NCBI GenBank assembly: GCA_947176375.1
Contig: CAMWQM010000018.1
Coordinates: forward strand, 1 to 35,225
Length of the DNA stretch: 35,225 nt
Direction of reading: 5' to 3'
Source of the DNA: an uncultured Helicobacteraceae bacterium
Lineage (GTDB): Bacteria > Campylobacterota > Campylobacteria > Campylobacterales > Helicobacteraceae
Positions 8,363 to 17,173 of this stretch are shown piece by piece. Numbering within the stretch: position 1 is the stretch's first letter; the number at the start of each line of letters is the position of its first letter. The notes below the pieces were generated by a model. It was not told where the DNA came from. It ran no database searches and was given only the letters and a program-made list of their open reading frames with translations. Made by a program: the position numbers and the translations under genes.

Positions 8363-8385
8363 AAAATCAAAATTTAGGAAAAAAT

Positions 8386-9216
8386 ATGAAAAACATTTTA
8401 AAAATTATAGCAATGATATTTAGTGCTTTATTTATCATTGCTTGCGACAATAATAAAGTAGAAAATAAAGCAGATACATCACTAAGTGATATTATCTCAA
8501 AAGATAAGGTTATAGTTGGTGTTTTTGGAGATAAGCCGCCATTTGGCTATGTAGATAGTAATGGAGTAAATAAAGGCTTTGATATTTATATCGCAAAAAA
8601 AGTTGCAAAGGAACTTCTAGGTGATGAAAATAAAATAGAATTCGTGCTTGTAGAAGCACAAAATAGAGTTGAATTTCCAAACTCAAATAAAGTTGATATA
8701 GTGTTTGCAAACTTTACTAAAACAAAAGAGCGAGAAGAAGTAGTAGATTTCGCACAGCCATATATGAAAGTAGCACTTGGTGTAGTCTCAAAAGATGGCA
8801 CTATAAAAAGTATTGATGACCTAAAAGGTAAAACTTTGATTGTCAATAAAGGCACAACTGCAGATTTTTACTTTAGCCAAAATCACCCTGATATTAAGCT
8901 TTTAAAATTCGACCAAAATACAGAGGCATTTTTAGCTTTAAGAGACAATAGGGGTGATGCTTTGGCACACGATAATTTGCTTCTTTTTGCGTGGGCTAAA
9001 GAGAATCCTGGTTTTAAGGTTGGGATAGAACATTTAGGAAACGATGATGTGATAGCCCCAGCGGTAAAAAAAGGTAATACTGAATTATTAAATAAATTAA
9101 ATGAAATAATGATAAAACTAGGTAAAGATGGTGTGATAAAAGAAGCCTATGATGCGACTTTAAGCGAAGTATATGGTAAAGATATTGATGCTAAATCAAT
9201 TATTATAGAAAACTAA
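8386..9216 (+). CDS. Amino-acid ABC transporter substrate-binding lipoprotein (CjaA/GlnH-like)
   Basis: A 276-aa solute-binding protein of the bacterial extracellular family 3 (amino-acid) type. A signal sequence ends in a lipobox (FIIAC, Cys20), so it is anchored in the membrane as a lipoprotein. The binding domain begins VIVGVFGDKPPFGYVD, continues GFDIYIAKKVAKELLG, and has the family-typical FANFTKTKEREEVVDFAQPYM and DDLKGKTLIVNKGTTADFYF. It resembles CjaA of Campylobacter (cysteine binding) and related H. pylori proteins; ligand is inferred only. ATG has TAGGA about 7 nt upstream. No permease or ATPase of the amino-acid type is adjacent, so its partner subunits must be elsewhere. The gap to the next gene is only 48 bp with no terminator seen. 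Confidence 0.93.
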   Translation: MKNILKIIAMIFSALFIIACDNNKVENKADTSLSDIISKDKVIVGVFGDKPPFGYVDSNGVNKGFDIYIAKKVAKELLGDENKIEFVLVEAQNRVEFPNSNKVDIVFANFTKTKEREEVVDFAQPYMKVALGVVSKDGTIKSIDDLKGKTLIVNKGTTADFYFSQNHPDIKLLKFDQNTEAFLALRDNRGDALAHDNLLLFAWAKENPGFKVGIEHLGNDDVIAPAVKKGNTELLNKLNEIMIKLGKDGVIKEAYDATLSEVYGKDIDAKSIIIEN

Positions 9217-9264
9217 TTGAAATTATTTAAAACTTTCATAAATTCATCAAAAAAAGGGTAGTGG

Positions 9265-11472
9265 TTGAAGCAGTTATTGAAATTATTAATATTTCTATTC
9301 CTATTTACTTTTTTATACTCACAAGATAAACAACCTTTGGATGAAAATATCCTAGATGAAGCTTATATAGGTGAAAGTGTGGTTAGTGCTAGTATCTTGA
9401 GTGAAAATATTACGCAAAAAGGAAGCAATACAAGCATACTAAATCAAAAAGATATAAATCTACGCCCAAATGCAAAATTTAGCGATACATTAAGGGGACT
9501 AGAATCTATAAATATCCCATTAGGGCGTGGAATGGAGACTTTTGATACTATCACTATTAGAGGCATTGCAAATGGAACTAGCATTTTAGTAGATGGTGTT
9601 AGCTTAAATGATATGAATAATAATACCAAAATGCTAACTTCAATGACAGCGATGGATTTAGAGCAAGTAGAAGTCGTGCGTGGAGCATTTTCTAGTATTT
9701 ATGGAAGTGGTGCGATTGGTGGAGTTGTGAATTTTATCACTTCTATGCCACAGGAATTAGAAGCAAAAGCAAATCTAGGCTATGGAAACCCATTTGTCAA
9801 AAATGGCGCTCCACAGAATCTTATTCGTGGATATGTGAGTGTTGGAGACGCATTTTTTGATAAAACTTTTAGATTAAAGGCAAGCTATGGCTTTAATGTA
9901 TCAAAGGGCTATGCAGCTGATGATGCTTGGGTTAAAAATACAGAGTCTGGTATATCTGGCTACAAACCTAGCCTGTCTGCCAGAGGAGACGAGATATACA
10001 TCGTTGGCAATATGGGAAGACAAAGCTTTCAAAATCACGATGCAAGGATAAAGTCTCAGATTGATATTAATGATAATGGAATGCTTGATTTTGGCTTTAA
10101 CTACTCAAATTACAATTATAGGCATATAAATCAGCAAACAAATTTGCGTGATAGCGATGGAAATATGTATTGGGGAAATGATACTAACGGAAGTAGTGGC
10201 ACAATACCTTATGCTTTTGTCGGTGGAATGGGAAATGAAAGCTACCATCAATTTGTAGAATATATAAAATATAGGCATTTATTTGAAGATTCCACTTTGG
10301 AGCTAAATATTTCTCGCCTTGATGGAAGCAACACTTGGCTTTCTCCAAATAATGGTGCCTCTCCTTTTGGCGGTAGCGGAGTGAATGTAGACACAAAACA
10401 TCAAAAAACAGATTTGAATCTAATTTATAATATAGATTTTTATAATGAGGTTTTAGGACTGCTTATAGGAGCAGATTATAGACTAATGCAAATGGATATA
10501 AATGAATCTAATATCAATGATTGGCGTTATTTTAACAGCCAAAAAATTAGCTTAAAACAAAAAAGGGGAGGAAAAAATCAATTTGGTGGAATCTTTTTAG
10601 ACCTGAGTGCAAGACTACTAAATAAAAGTCTTATCCTATCATTTGGCGGGAGGACTACTTATTGGTGGGGTGGGGATTATTACAACACAAATATAAATGG
10701 AAGTGCAAATAATAACTCCAAATTTGCATTCTCACCAAAAGCAAGTATAATCTACAAACCGCTAGAAATAACAGCTTTAAAATTCTCCTTTGGACAAGCT
10801 TTTCGTGTGCCTACACTTAATCAAATGTTTGTAGAATATACTAGGAATGATGGGATTAGCTTTATTGGGAATCCAAATTTAAAGCCAGAAACCGCCACTA
10901 GCTTTGATATAGGAATCGAACAAGATATAGTATTTGAAAAATATCCATTAAAAGGCAAGTTAAAAGCGTATTATTTCTATACAGATTTACTAAACTTAAT
11001 TTATATAAACACACAGGGAAATAATCAATATCAGAATGCAGGGAAAGCTAGGATTCAAGGGCTGGAACTTTCTTACAATCAATCTCTCCCACTTGGATTT
11101 GGAATTAGGGCAAGTTACACTTACACAAATAGTAAAATTCTAAAAAATAATGTGAATCCTAGTAGCGTAGGAAAAAAGATTGAAGGCATAAGCGAACATA
11201 TGGGCTATGTAGAGCTAAACTATGAAAATTATGGCTTTTTTGGAAGTATTGGAGCAGAGTTTCAAAGCAAACCTTTTAGCCTAAACAACACTATTAGTAA
11301 GGTTTATGGTGCAAGTGATGAATATTATTTACTTGATTTAAAAATTGGCTATAATTTTACTCCAAATTTTGCCATAGATTTTAGCGCAACAAATATATTA
11401 AACTATAAATATTATAGATATTATAGAGCAAGTGGTGCGGCATTTTTCATAAATTTAAGTGCAAAAGTTTAA
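9265..11472 (+). CDS. TonB-dependent outer-membrane receptor
   Basis: A 735-aa outer-membrane receptor that imports a chelate using TonB-ExbBD energy. A signal peptide (about 1-19, ending FLYSQD) is followed by a TonB-box-like ESVVSAS, then a plug domain (about 55-170; ITIRGIANGTSILVDGVSL, VEVVRGAFSSIYGSGAIGGVVNF) and a 22-strand-type barrel. FRVPTLNQMF...NPNLKPE (about 513-542) is the FRAP/NPNL element common in haem, vitamin B12 and siderophore receptors. The start is TTG with AGGG about 7-8 nt upstream; no in-frame ATG serves. The last 14 nt overlap the upstream extension of the next frame but not its chosen start. With the three genes after it, it forms a full envelope-crossing uptake system; substrate is undetermined. 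Confidence 0.93.
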   Translation: MKQLLKLLIFLFLFTFLYSQDKQPLDENILDEAYIGESVVSASILSENITQKGSNTSILNQKDINLRPNAKFSDTLRGLESINIPLGRGMETFDTITIRGIANGTSILVDGVSLNDMNNNTKMLTSMTAMDLEQVEVVRGAFSSIYGSGAIGGVVNFITSMPQELEAKANLGYGNPFVKNGAPQNLIRGYVSVGDAFFDKTFRLKASYGFNVSKGYAADDAWVKNTESGISGYKPSLSARGDEIYIVGNMGRQSFQNHDARIKSQIDINDNGMLDFGFNYSNYNYRHINQQTNLRDSDGNMYWGNDTNGSSGTIPYAFVGGMGNESYHQFVEYIKYRHLFEDSTLELNISRLDGSNTWLSPNNGASPFGGSGVNVDTKHQKTDLNLIYNIDFYNEVLGLLIGADYRLMQMDINESNINDWRYFNSQKISLKQKRGGKNQFGGIFLDLSARLLNKSLILSFGGRTTYWWGGDYYNTNINGSANNNSKFAFSPKASIIYKPLEITALKFSFGQAFRVPTLNQMFVEYTRNDGISFIGNPNLKPETATSFDIGIEQDIVFEKYPLKGKLKAYYFYTDLLNLIYINTQGNNQYQNAGKARIQGLELSYNQSLPLGFGIRASYTYTNSKILKNNVNPSSVGKKIEGISEHMGYVELNYENYGFFGSIGAEFQSKPFSLNNTISKVYGASDEYYLLDLKIGYNFTPNFAIDFSATNILNYKYYRYYRASGAAFFINLSAKV

Positions 11473-11497
11473 AATAAAAATTAAAGCAAGGCTTAAG

Positions 11498-12517
11498 ATG
11501 AAAAAAATTTTAGCATTATTTACTTTTACTACTATTTTTAGCTCTACCATAATTGCTTTGGAATCTAATATTTTAAGGCAAGATTCCAAACTAGATTCTG
11601 CTAAAAATCAAGATTCTAACAAAAATTCAAACATAGAAATAATTGACTTTTTAGGCAATAAAAGCATTTTTCAAAATCCTGCAAAAAGTCATATATTTTT
11701 AAGCTTTTGTGAAGTGATACCTATGCTTGAATCTTGGGATAGCGCACTTGGATTAAGCCAGCATGTATTTAATGAACCCATCTTTAAAAAAACAAATAAA
11801 AATTTAGATTCTATCCCAAAAGTCGGCGGTGGTAGCGGCTCAAGTCTAAATATCGAAGTGCTAAAAAAACTAAATCCTGATGTTGTCGTAGTGTGGGCAG
11901 GAAAGAAAAAAGAAATAAATTTTATAAGAAATAATGGTATTAAGATTCTAGCTTTTTATCCAAATGACATAAATGAGGTATTTAGAGATATTAATACTAT
12001 TTCTAAAGCACTAGGCAAAGAAGATTTAGTTAAAAGAAAGATGAAAAGCACACTAGAATTGCTTAAAATAGTAGAGAATAAAACTAAAAATTTAGAACAC
12101 AAAAAAAGTGCTATATATCTTTGGGATAAACCAAATAGAATTGCTGGAAATAAAGGAATGATAGCTGATATGCTAGAAAAAATTGGTGTGATAAATTTAG
12201 GTGGAAATCTAAATGTAGATTCCGCTGAAATTAGCATTGAAAAACTTATATCACTAAACCCTAATATTATTTTTATTTGGGGGGCTGCAAAATTTAGTGA
12301 GAGTGATATTTTAAATAATCCTCAATTTAAAAATATCAAAGCTGTTAAAAATAAAGCAGTTTATAAAATGCCTCTTTGGGATAATTGGGGTCCTAGAATC
12401 GCACAAACTACACTCTTATCCGCTTCTCTTGCATACAAAAATGAATATAGTGATATAAACATAGATAGCCTAATAGAGCACTCAAATAAGGATTTATTTG
12501 GAATTGATGTTAGATAG
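11498..12517 (+). CDS. Periplasmic metal-chelate binding protein (Peripla_BP_2/FecB-BtuF type)
   Basis: A 339-aa solute-binding protein of the iron-siderophore/cobalamin class. The chosen ATG at 11498 has AAGG about 7 nt upstream and opens a clean signal peptide (MKKILALFTFTTIFSSTIIA); a longer reading from 11459 would put charged residues ahead of it. The domain shows the class features: IPKVGGGSGSSLNIEVLKKLNPDVVVV, a long linking helix, then GMIADMLEKIGVINLGG and LISLNPNIIFIWGAA. Just after the signal peptide lies a short Asp-Ser-rich linker (QDS, LDS, QDS repeated). It follows the receptor gene with no real gap and precedes the permease, so it is the periplasmic carrier of this import route. 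Confidence 0.92.
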   Translation: MKKILALFTFTTIFSSTIIALESNILRQDSKLDSAKNQDSNKNSNIEIIDFLGNKSIFQNPAKSHIFLSFCEVIPMLESWDSALGLSQHVFNEPIFKKTNKNLDSIPKVGGGSGSSLNIEVLKKLNPDVVVVWAGKKKEINFIRNNGIKILAFYPNDINEVFRDINTISKALGKEDLVKRKMKSTLELLKIVENKTKNLEHKKSAIYLWDKPNRIAGNKGMIADMLEKIGVINLGGNLNVDSAEISIEKLISLNPNIIFIWGAAKFSESDILNNPQFKNIKAVKNKAVYKMPLWDNWGPRIAQTTLLSASLAYKNEYSDINIDSLIEHSNKDLFGIDVR

Positions 12518-12692
12518 AATTCAAGCTAATTTACTAATTTTTTGGTTAATTGCTATATTTTTAAGCTTAACTAGAGCGATATTGTTAAATATTTTTTCAT
12601 TAAAATATTCTTTGCTAAATTTTTGGATTTATATAATTAAAACTGCTAATATTTCTTACATAACAATCCAAAATAAAGCTTCCATTAAATGA
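12507..12692 (+). CDS. Possible small membrane ORF between binding protein and permease
   Basis: A 61-codon frame from ATG 12507 (GGA 4 nt upstream) overlaps the end of the binding-protein gene and ends in a TGA that shares ATGA with the permease start at 12689. It has one hydrophobic helix (LLIFWLIAIFLSLTRAILL) and a second hydrophobic stretch (SLLNFWIYII). The permease has no obvious ribosome-binding site of its own, so translation through this frame could couple the two. No family recognised. The alternative is a 170-bp spacer that is open by chance; hydrophobic frames are common in AT-rich DNA. Confidence 0.3.
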   Translation: MLDRIQANLLIFWLIAIFLSLTRAILLNIFSLKYSLLNFWIYIIKTANISYITIQNKASIK

Positions 12693-13657
12693 AAAATTTT
12701 GCTATTTTTATCTCCCCTCTTATTATTGCTTTTTTTGCCATTCAAATTGGTGAAATAGATTTTTTTTCCGCAATGAATGGAATCTATAAATATATATTTT
12801 TTAATACAGAGTTAGATAATAACGCTTCAATCATTTTTGATATAAGATTCCCTAGAATCTTGCTTGCTATCTTAGTGGGCGCTAGTCTATCTGGCTGTGG
12901 TGCTATAATGCAAAATATTTTTAAAAATCCATTGATTGACCCATTCCTGCTTGGAATCTCAAGTGGAGCAGCTCTTGGCTGTGCTATGTCTATTGGAATC
13001 TTTCCTAATATTAGCCTTTCACTTTTGGCATTCTGTGGAGCATTTTTTAGCTCAATTCTAATCTTATTAATTGGTAAAGTCGCAAATAATACTTCTCTAA
13101 TCCTTTGTGGAGTCGTGATTAGCGCATTTTTAAGTGCTATTACTGCATTAATTCAATTCTTCGTCCCTGCTCAAGAATCTCAAGCTATCACAATATGGCT
13201 TTTTGGAAGCCTATCACTTGCTACTTTTGGTGATATAGCTTTGGTTTTGGTCGGATTTATAATTAGCTTTATTCCACTTTTTATTTTAAGTAGAAAAATT
13301 AATATTTTAAGCCTTAGCGAAGATGAAGCAATCTCTCTTGGGATAAATACCTGGGCTATTAAAATAATATGTATGCTTTGTGTAAGTTTTATTTGTGCCT
13401 TATGTGTTAGCGTGAGCGGGACTATTGGTTGGATCGGGCTTATAGTGCCACATATTGCTAGATTTTTAGTTGGTGCAAATATGAAAATTTTGCTTCCTAG
13501 CTCACTTGCTTTGGGTGCTAGCGTGCTATTAATAAGTGATAGTATAGCAAGAGGAGTTAGTAACTTTGATTTGCCACTTGGGGCAATAAATGCAATAATC
13601 TTTGCCCCATTTTTCTTATTTATTGTATATAGGTATATTAAAAATGCTAGAAATTAG
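12689..13657 (+). CDS. FecCD-family ABC permease
   Basis: A 322-aa inner-membrane permease for iron-siderophore, haem, cobalamin or similar chelates, working as a homodimer. It shows the FecCD landmarks: FPRILLAILVGASLSGCGA, then NPLIDPFLLGISSGAALG, and near the C-terminus GTIGWIGLIVPHIARFLVG, with about nine or ten membrane spans. The ATG lacks a clear Shine-Dalgarno but overlaps the stop of a small upstream frame. The end overlaps the ATPase gene by 14 bp. It belongs with the binding protein before it and the ATPase after it. Confidence 0.95.
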   Translation: MKNFAIFISPLIIAFFAIQIGEIDFFSAMNGIYKYIFFNTELDNNASIIFDIRFPRILLAILVGASLSGCGAIMQNIFKNPLIDPFLLGISSGAALGCAMSIGIFPNISLSLLAFCGAFFSSILILLIGKVANNTSLILCGVVISAFLSAITALIQFFVPAQESQAITIWLFGSLSLATFGDIALVLVGFIISFIPLFILSRKINILSLSEDEAISLGINTWAIKIICMLCVSFICALCVSVSGTIGWIGLIVPHIARFLVGANMKILLPSSLALGASVLLISDSIARGVSNFDLPLGAINAIIFAPFFLFIVYRYIKNARN

Positions 13658-14390
13658 GAATTTAAATGCAAGGTATGACAAAAAGCCTATATTAAAAAAT
13701 ATTAATTTAAGTTTCAAATCTTCTTCTATTAATGCAATTTTAGGGTTAAATGGAGCAGGGAAAAGCACTTTACTAAAAGCAATGCTAGGAATTATTAGGT
13801 TAGATTCTGGAGAGATTTTATACGATAATAAAGATATTTTAAAACAAAGTATTAAAAATAGAGCGAAATTGGTCTCCTATATGCCTCAAACTTGGAATTC
13901 TCCATTTGACTATAAAGTCTATGATGTGCTCTCTATGGGATTAGAAAATAATATTAATTTATTTGATAGAATAAAACAGCATAAATTTAAGATTCTAAAT
14001 GCCCTAGAGATTCTAAATATAGTTCATTTAATAGATGAAAATATTAATTCTTTAAGTGGTGGACAAATCTCACTCGTGCTTCTTGCAAGGGTTATTATAC
14101 AAGATACACCTATAATTTTACTTGATGAACCAACTGCACATCTTGATATTAAAAATCAAAAGATTATGCTAGATTTTATAAAAAAACTAAAAAATAAAAT
14201 CATTTTAATAAATATCCACGAACCTAGCCTAGCCCTTGACTTTGCAAACAATATCATCGCATTAAAAAATGGTAATATATTATTCTCCAAACCTAGCAGT
14301 AATATTACAAAAATGGATTTAGAAGCCATATATGAGAGCAATCTAATGCTAGATATAATTAATGATACTTATTTTATAAAACTCTTATAA
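13644..14390 (+). CDS. ABC transporter ATPase of the iron-chelate uptake type (FecE-like)
   Basis: A 248-aa ATP-binding subunit powering the FecCD-type permease. It has Walker A GLNGAGKST (34-42), Q-loop at PQTW (81-84), signature LSGGQ (137-141), Walker B IILLDEPTAHLD (157-168) and the H-loop His192. The ATG at 13644 is chosen because MLEIRNLNARYDKKP is the canonical start of these proteins; reading from 13602 would add 14 residues encoded inside the permease. It overlaps the permease by 14 bp. Last gene of the uptake cluster, 115 bp before parA. Confidence 0.95.
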   Translation: MLEIRNLNARYDKKPILKNINLSFKSSSINAILGLNGAGKSTLLKAMLGIIRLDSGEILYDNKDILKQSIKNRAKLVSYMPQTWNSPFDYKVYDVLSMGLENNINLFDRIKQHKFKILNALEILNIVHLIDENINSLSGGQISLVLLARVIIQDTPIILLDEPTAHLDIKNQKIMLDFIKKLKNKIILINIHEPSLALDFANNIIALKNGNILFSKPSSNITKMDLEAIYESNLMLDIINDTYFIKLL

Positions 14391-14505
14391 AATATAAAAT
14401 TATCAAATTTTAGATAACCAAATAAGATTTAATTTATAGAAAAAAGGTTAGAATTCCAAGTCATAATTTTAAAATTCATGAATCATATCATATTAAGGTG
14501 CAGAA

Positions 14506-15294
14506 ATGAAATGTGAGATAATTACTATTGCAAATCAAAAAGGTGGTGTTGGGAAAACTACTACAGCAGTAAATTTGGCTGCCTCACTAGCTTACAAAGG
14601 CAAAAAGATTCTGCTAATTGATGCAGACCCGCAATCAAATGCTACAACAAGCTTAGGAATCCACAGAAATGATATAGAATTTTATTTATATCATGTTTTA
14701 ACTGGTTCTAAAAAATTGTCTCAAATTATTAAAAAAACAGATACAAAAAATTTATTTTTAGCTCCTTCAAATATAGGTTTAGTTGGTTTTGAAAAGGAAT
14801 TTTACAATAAAAAAACTCAAGGCAGAGAACTTATTTTGAAAAAAAAGATAGATGAAATTTCTAGTGAATATGATTTTGTTATTATAGATTCTCCACCTGC
14901 TCTAGGACCACTTACTATGAATGCTCTTAGTGCTTCACATTCTGTTTTGATACCAATACAATGTGAATTTTTTGCACTAGAGGGATTGGCACAGCTCTTA
15001 AGCACGATAAAATTACTAAAAGAGCAAATTAATCCTATGTTAAAAATAAAAGGATTCTTACCTACAATGTATGCTTCTCAAAATAATCTAGCAAAACAAG
15101 TTGTATATGATTTATCACAACATTTTGATAAATATTTATTTAAAGATATGAATTCTGAAAATCTAATCATTCCACGCAGTGTCAAACTAGCTGAATCTCC
15201 TAGCTTTGGAAAACCTATTTTGCAATATGATATGCGCTCAAATGGTAGCATTGCATATCAAAATCTTGCTGAAGCAATTTTACAGGGAGCATAA
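14506..15294 (+). CDS. parA: Chromosome-partitioning ATPase ParA (Soj)
   Basis: Deviant-Walker ATPase that moves ParB-parS complexes and so segregates origins. In 262 aa it has KGGVGKTTT (12-20), LLIDADPQSN (36-45) and FVIIDSPP (124-131). ATG has AAGG 7 nt upstream. The gap before it (14391-14505) is AT-rich and must hold its promoter unless transcription comes from the ABC genes. Its TAA shares a base with the parB ATG (TAATG). In Campylobacter the same parA-parB pair heads the ATP synthase cluster. Confidence 0.96.
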   Translation: MKCEIITIANQKGGVGKTTTAVNLAASLAYKGKKILLIDADPQSNATTSLGIHRNDIEFYLYHVLTGSKKLSQIIKKTDTKNLFLAPSNIGLVGFEKEFYNKKTQGRELILKKKIDEISSEYDFVIIDSPPALGPLTMNALSASHSVLIPIQCEFFALEGLAQLLSTIKLLKEQINPMLKIKGFLPTMYASQNNLAKQVVYDLSQHFDKYLFKDMNSENLIIPRSVKLAESPSFGKPILQYDMRSNGSIAYQNLAEAILQGA

Positions 15295-16166
15295 TGGCAA
15301 AGAAAAAAGCACTAAAACTTGGGCGGGGGCTTGGTGCATTAATTAGCGAGATGGAGGAAGCTTATGAAAATAATCTAAGTGATAATTCTGAGCTTGTCGT
15401 AGAAATTGATATTGATTTAATTAAGCCAAATCCATTGCAACCACGAAGATTCTTCAATGAAAATAGCATAGTTGAGCTGTCAAATTCTATCAAAGAATAT
15501 GGAATCTTGCAGCCAATTTTGGTATATGAAGAAAATAATGAATATTTCCTAATAGCAGGAGAGAGGCGGCTTCGTGCTTCTAAACTAGCTAATCTATCCT
15601 CAATCAAAGCTATTGTCATAGATATTAAGCCAGAAAAATTGCGTGAAATGGCTTTGATTGAAAATATTCAAAGAGAGGATTTAAACCCCATTGATTTAGC
15701 ACTCTCTTATGAATCGCTAATCAAAGATTATGATATAACACAGGACGAATTAGCAAACAGATTGCAAAAGAGCAGAACCCAAATAACTAATACTATCGCA
15801 CTTTTAAGGCTTCCAGATGATGTGCAAAATATGCTCATTGAAGGTAGAATATCACAAGGACACGCTAAGATTTTAGTTAATTTAAATGCTAAGGATTTAA
15901 AAATAGCCTTAGATTCTATCATTGGTCAAAAACTATCTGTTAGAGAAAGTGAGAATCTAGTAAAGAAAATAAAAACAAAGCCAAATAAAGCTAATCATAT
16001 AGAAACTAATAAAAGATTTAATGATGAGCTAGTAAAGCTTTTAAAATGTTTTAAAAACATCAATATAGATTCAAGAATTACTAATAATTATTTAACTTTA
16101 AAATTTGATAGCAAAGAAAAAGTAAATAAATTAATAAAAATCTTAGATAATTTCAATGATTTATAA
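15294..16166 (+). CDS. parB: Chromosome-partitioning protein ParB (Spo0J)
   Basis: Binds parS sites and spreads as a CTP-switched clamp, stimulating ParA. In 290 aa: a basic N-terminus with LGRGLGALI (ParA-stimulating segment), NPLQPRR (46-52), GERRLRA (89-95, CTP-binding/arginine box), ENIQREDLNP (123-132), helix-turn-helix TQDELANRLQKSRTQITNTI (149-168) and a C-terminal dimerisation region. Translation is coupled to parA. I found no classic GTTTCACGTGAAAC parS site in the window. Confidence 0.96.
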   Translation: MAKKKALKLGRGLGALISEMEEAYENNLSDNSELVVEIDIDLIKPNPLQPRRFFNENSIVELSNSIKEYGILQPILVYEENNEYFLIAGERRLRASKLANLSSIKAIVIDIKPEKLREMALIENIQREDLNPIDLALSYESLIKDYDITQDELANRLQKSRTQITNTIALLRLPDDVQNMLIEGRISQGHAKILVNLNAKDLKIALDSIIGQKLSVRESENLVKKIKTKPNKANHIETNKRFNDELVKLLKCFKNINIDSRITNNYLTLKFDSKEKVNKLIKILDNFNDL

Positions 16167-16190
16167 AAATTTTAAAAATTAATTTGCTAG

Positions 16191-16196
16191 TATAGT
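16191..16196 (+). promoter_or_regulatory. Putative -10 element before the ATP synthase genes
   Basis: TTGCTAGTATAGTG holds TATAGT at 16191-16196, 29 nt before the atpF' ATG and inside the 58-bp parB-atpF' gap. It fits an extended -10 but has no clear -35. It could give the atp genes transcription separate from parAB. Confidence 0.4.
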
Positions 16197-16224
16197 GAAT
16201 TTTATTTTAAGTGAGGAGGTATAA

Positions 16225-16650
16225 ATGGGCATAAGTTTAAATTTGGAATTGATGATACTTGTATTTTGTTTATTTATCATTTGCATCTTTTTACTTAATA
16301 AATGGCTCTATAAACCTATTTTAGAGTTTATGGACGCTAGAGAAAATATGATAAAAAACGATTTAGAAAACGCAAATAACAATGATAGTGAAATCAATAA
16401 AATTCAAAGTCAAATTAATGATATTCTAAATGAAGCAAAAAAAGAAGCAAATTCCATAAAAGAAAAGGCAACAATTCAGGCAAAAGCAAACTATGAGAAA
16501 AAAATTCAAGAACTAAAAGATTCTAATGATAAAGACTTATCATCTTTCTTACAAGCTATGCAAAAAGAAAAGGAAGAATTAAAAAATTCCCTTTTAACTC
16601 AAATGCCAGAATTTCAAAAGATTCTATCAAATAAATTAAAACAAATTTAA
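16225..16650 (+). CDS. atpF': ATP synthase subunit b' (AtpF')
   Basis: One of two peripheral-stalk b-type subunits; Campylobacterota, like cyanobacteria, make a b/b' heterodimer. A 141-aa protein with one N-terminal membrane span (about 7-27), YKPILEFMDARENMI right after it (the classic b-subunit 'kPi...l..R...I' motif) and then an unbroken charged coiled coil. ATG is preceded by GAGGAGG. First gene of the atp block. Confidence 0.93.
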   Translation: MGISLNLELMILVFCLFIICIFLLNKWLYKPILEFMDARENMIKNDLENANNNDSEINKIQSQINDILNEAKKEANSIKEKATIQAKANYEKKIQELKDSNDKDLSSFLQAMQKEKEELKNSLLTQMPEFQKILSNKLKQI

Positions 16651-16661
16651 GGGAGGTTAAA

Positions 16662-17171
16662 GTGGGCAAAATAATTTTAGCATTTTTAATTCCAGCATTT
16701 TTATTTGGTGCTGAAGTTGATATAGCAAATAGTGATATAATTGAGCGAACCATAAACTTTGCTATATTTGTTGGCATACTTTGGTATCTAATTGCTAATA
16801 GAATTAAACTTGCATTAAAAGGCAGACAAGATAAGATTGCATCTGAATTAAACGCAGTGCAAGATAAAGTAGCACAATCAAATCTTAAAAAAGAGACAAT
16901 ACTAAAAGAGTTAGACAAAGCAAAAGACAAGGCAAAGGAAATTATCACAAATGCAGTAAAAGAAGCTGATATTATAAGCAAAAACATAGAAAAACAATGT
17001 AAAAATGATATTGAAAATATCAAAAAATCTCATCAAGAATTACTTAATTTTGAACAAAAAAAGGCTAAAAAAGCCGTTATTAATGAAATTTTAGATGAAC
17101 TTTTAATGAAAGAAAATATAAATTTATCCAAACAAGATTATATTAATATTCTAAAAAAGAAGGTTGCGTAG
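16662..17171 (+). CDS. atpF: ATP synthase subunit b
   Basis: Second peripheral-stalk subunit, 169 aa. It starts at GTG 16662 with GGGAGG 5-6 nt upstream. The N-terminus is a signal-like hydrophobic stretch ending FLFGAE, followed by a membrane span (INFAIFVGILWYLIANRI) and a long coiled coil. The extra N-terminal hydrophobic segment is, as I recall, a habit of AtpF in this phylum. It lies 11 bp after atpF' and 2 bp before atpH. Confidence 0.94.
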   Translation: MGKIILAFLIPAFLFGAEVDIANSDIIERTINFAIFVGILWYLIANRIKLALKGRQDKIASELNAVQDKVAQSNLKKETILKELDKAKDKAKEIITNAVKEADIISKNIEKQCKNDIENIKKSHQELLNFEQKKAKKAVINEILDELLMKENINLSKQDYINILKKKVA

Positions 17172-17173
17172 TT

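Noticed and set aside
8107-8385. Fur box between the MATE and lipoprotein genes
   Set aside because: AT-rich stretches exist, but none reads as the TAATAATnATTATTA pattern; the dyad at 8342-8362 is different.
11459-11497. Upstream extension of the binding-protein gene
   Set aside because: It would put a lysine-rich stretch ahead of a clean signal peptide, overlaps the receptor gene, and ATG 11498 has its own ribosome-binding site.
14391-16224. parS sites near parAB
   Set aside because: No GTTTCACGTGAAAC-like palindrome was seen; the motif in this group may be diverged, so absence is not informative.
16556-17023. 155-codon minus-strand open frame opposite atpF' and atpF
   Set aside because: Antisense shadow of a coiled-coil gene; hydrophobic Ser/Phe/Leu composition is the mirror of Lys/Glu/Ala codons.
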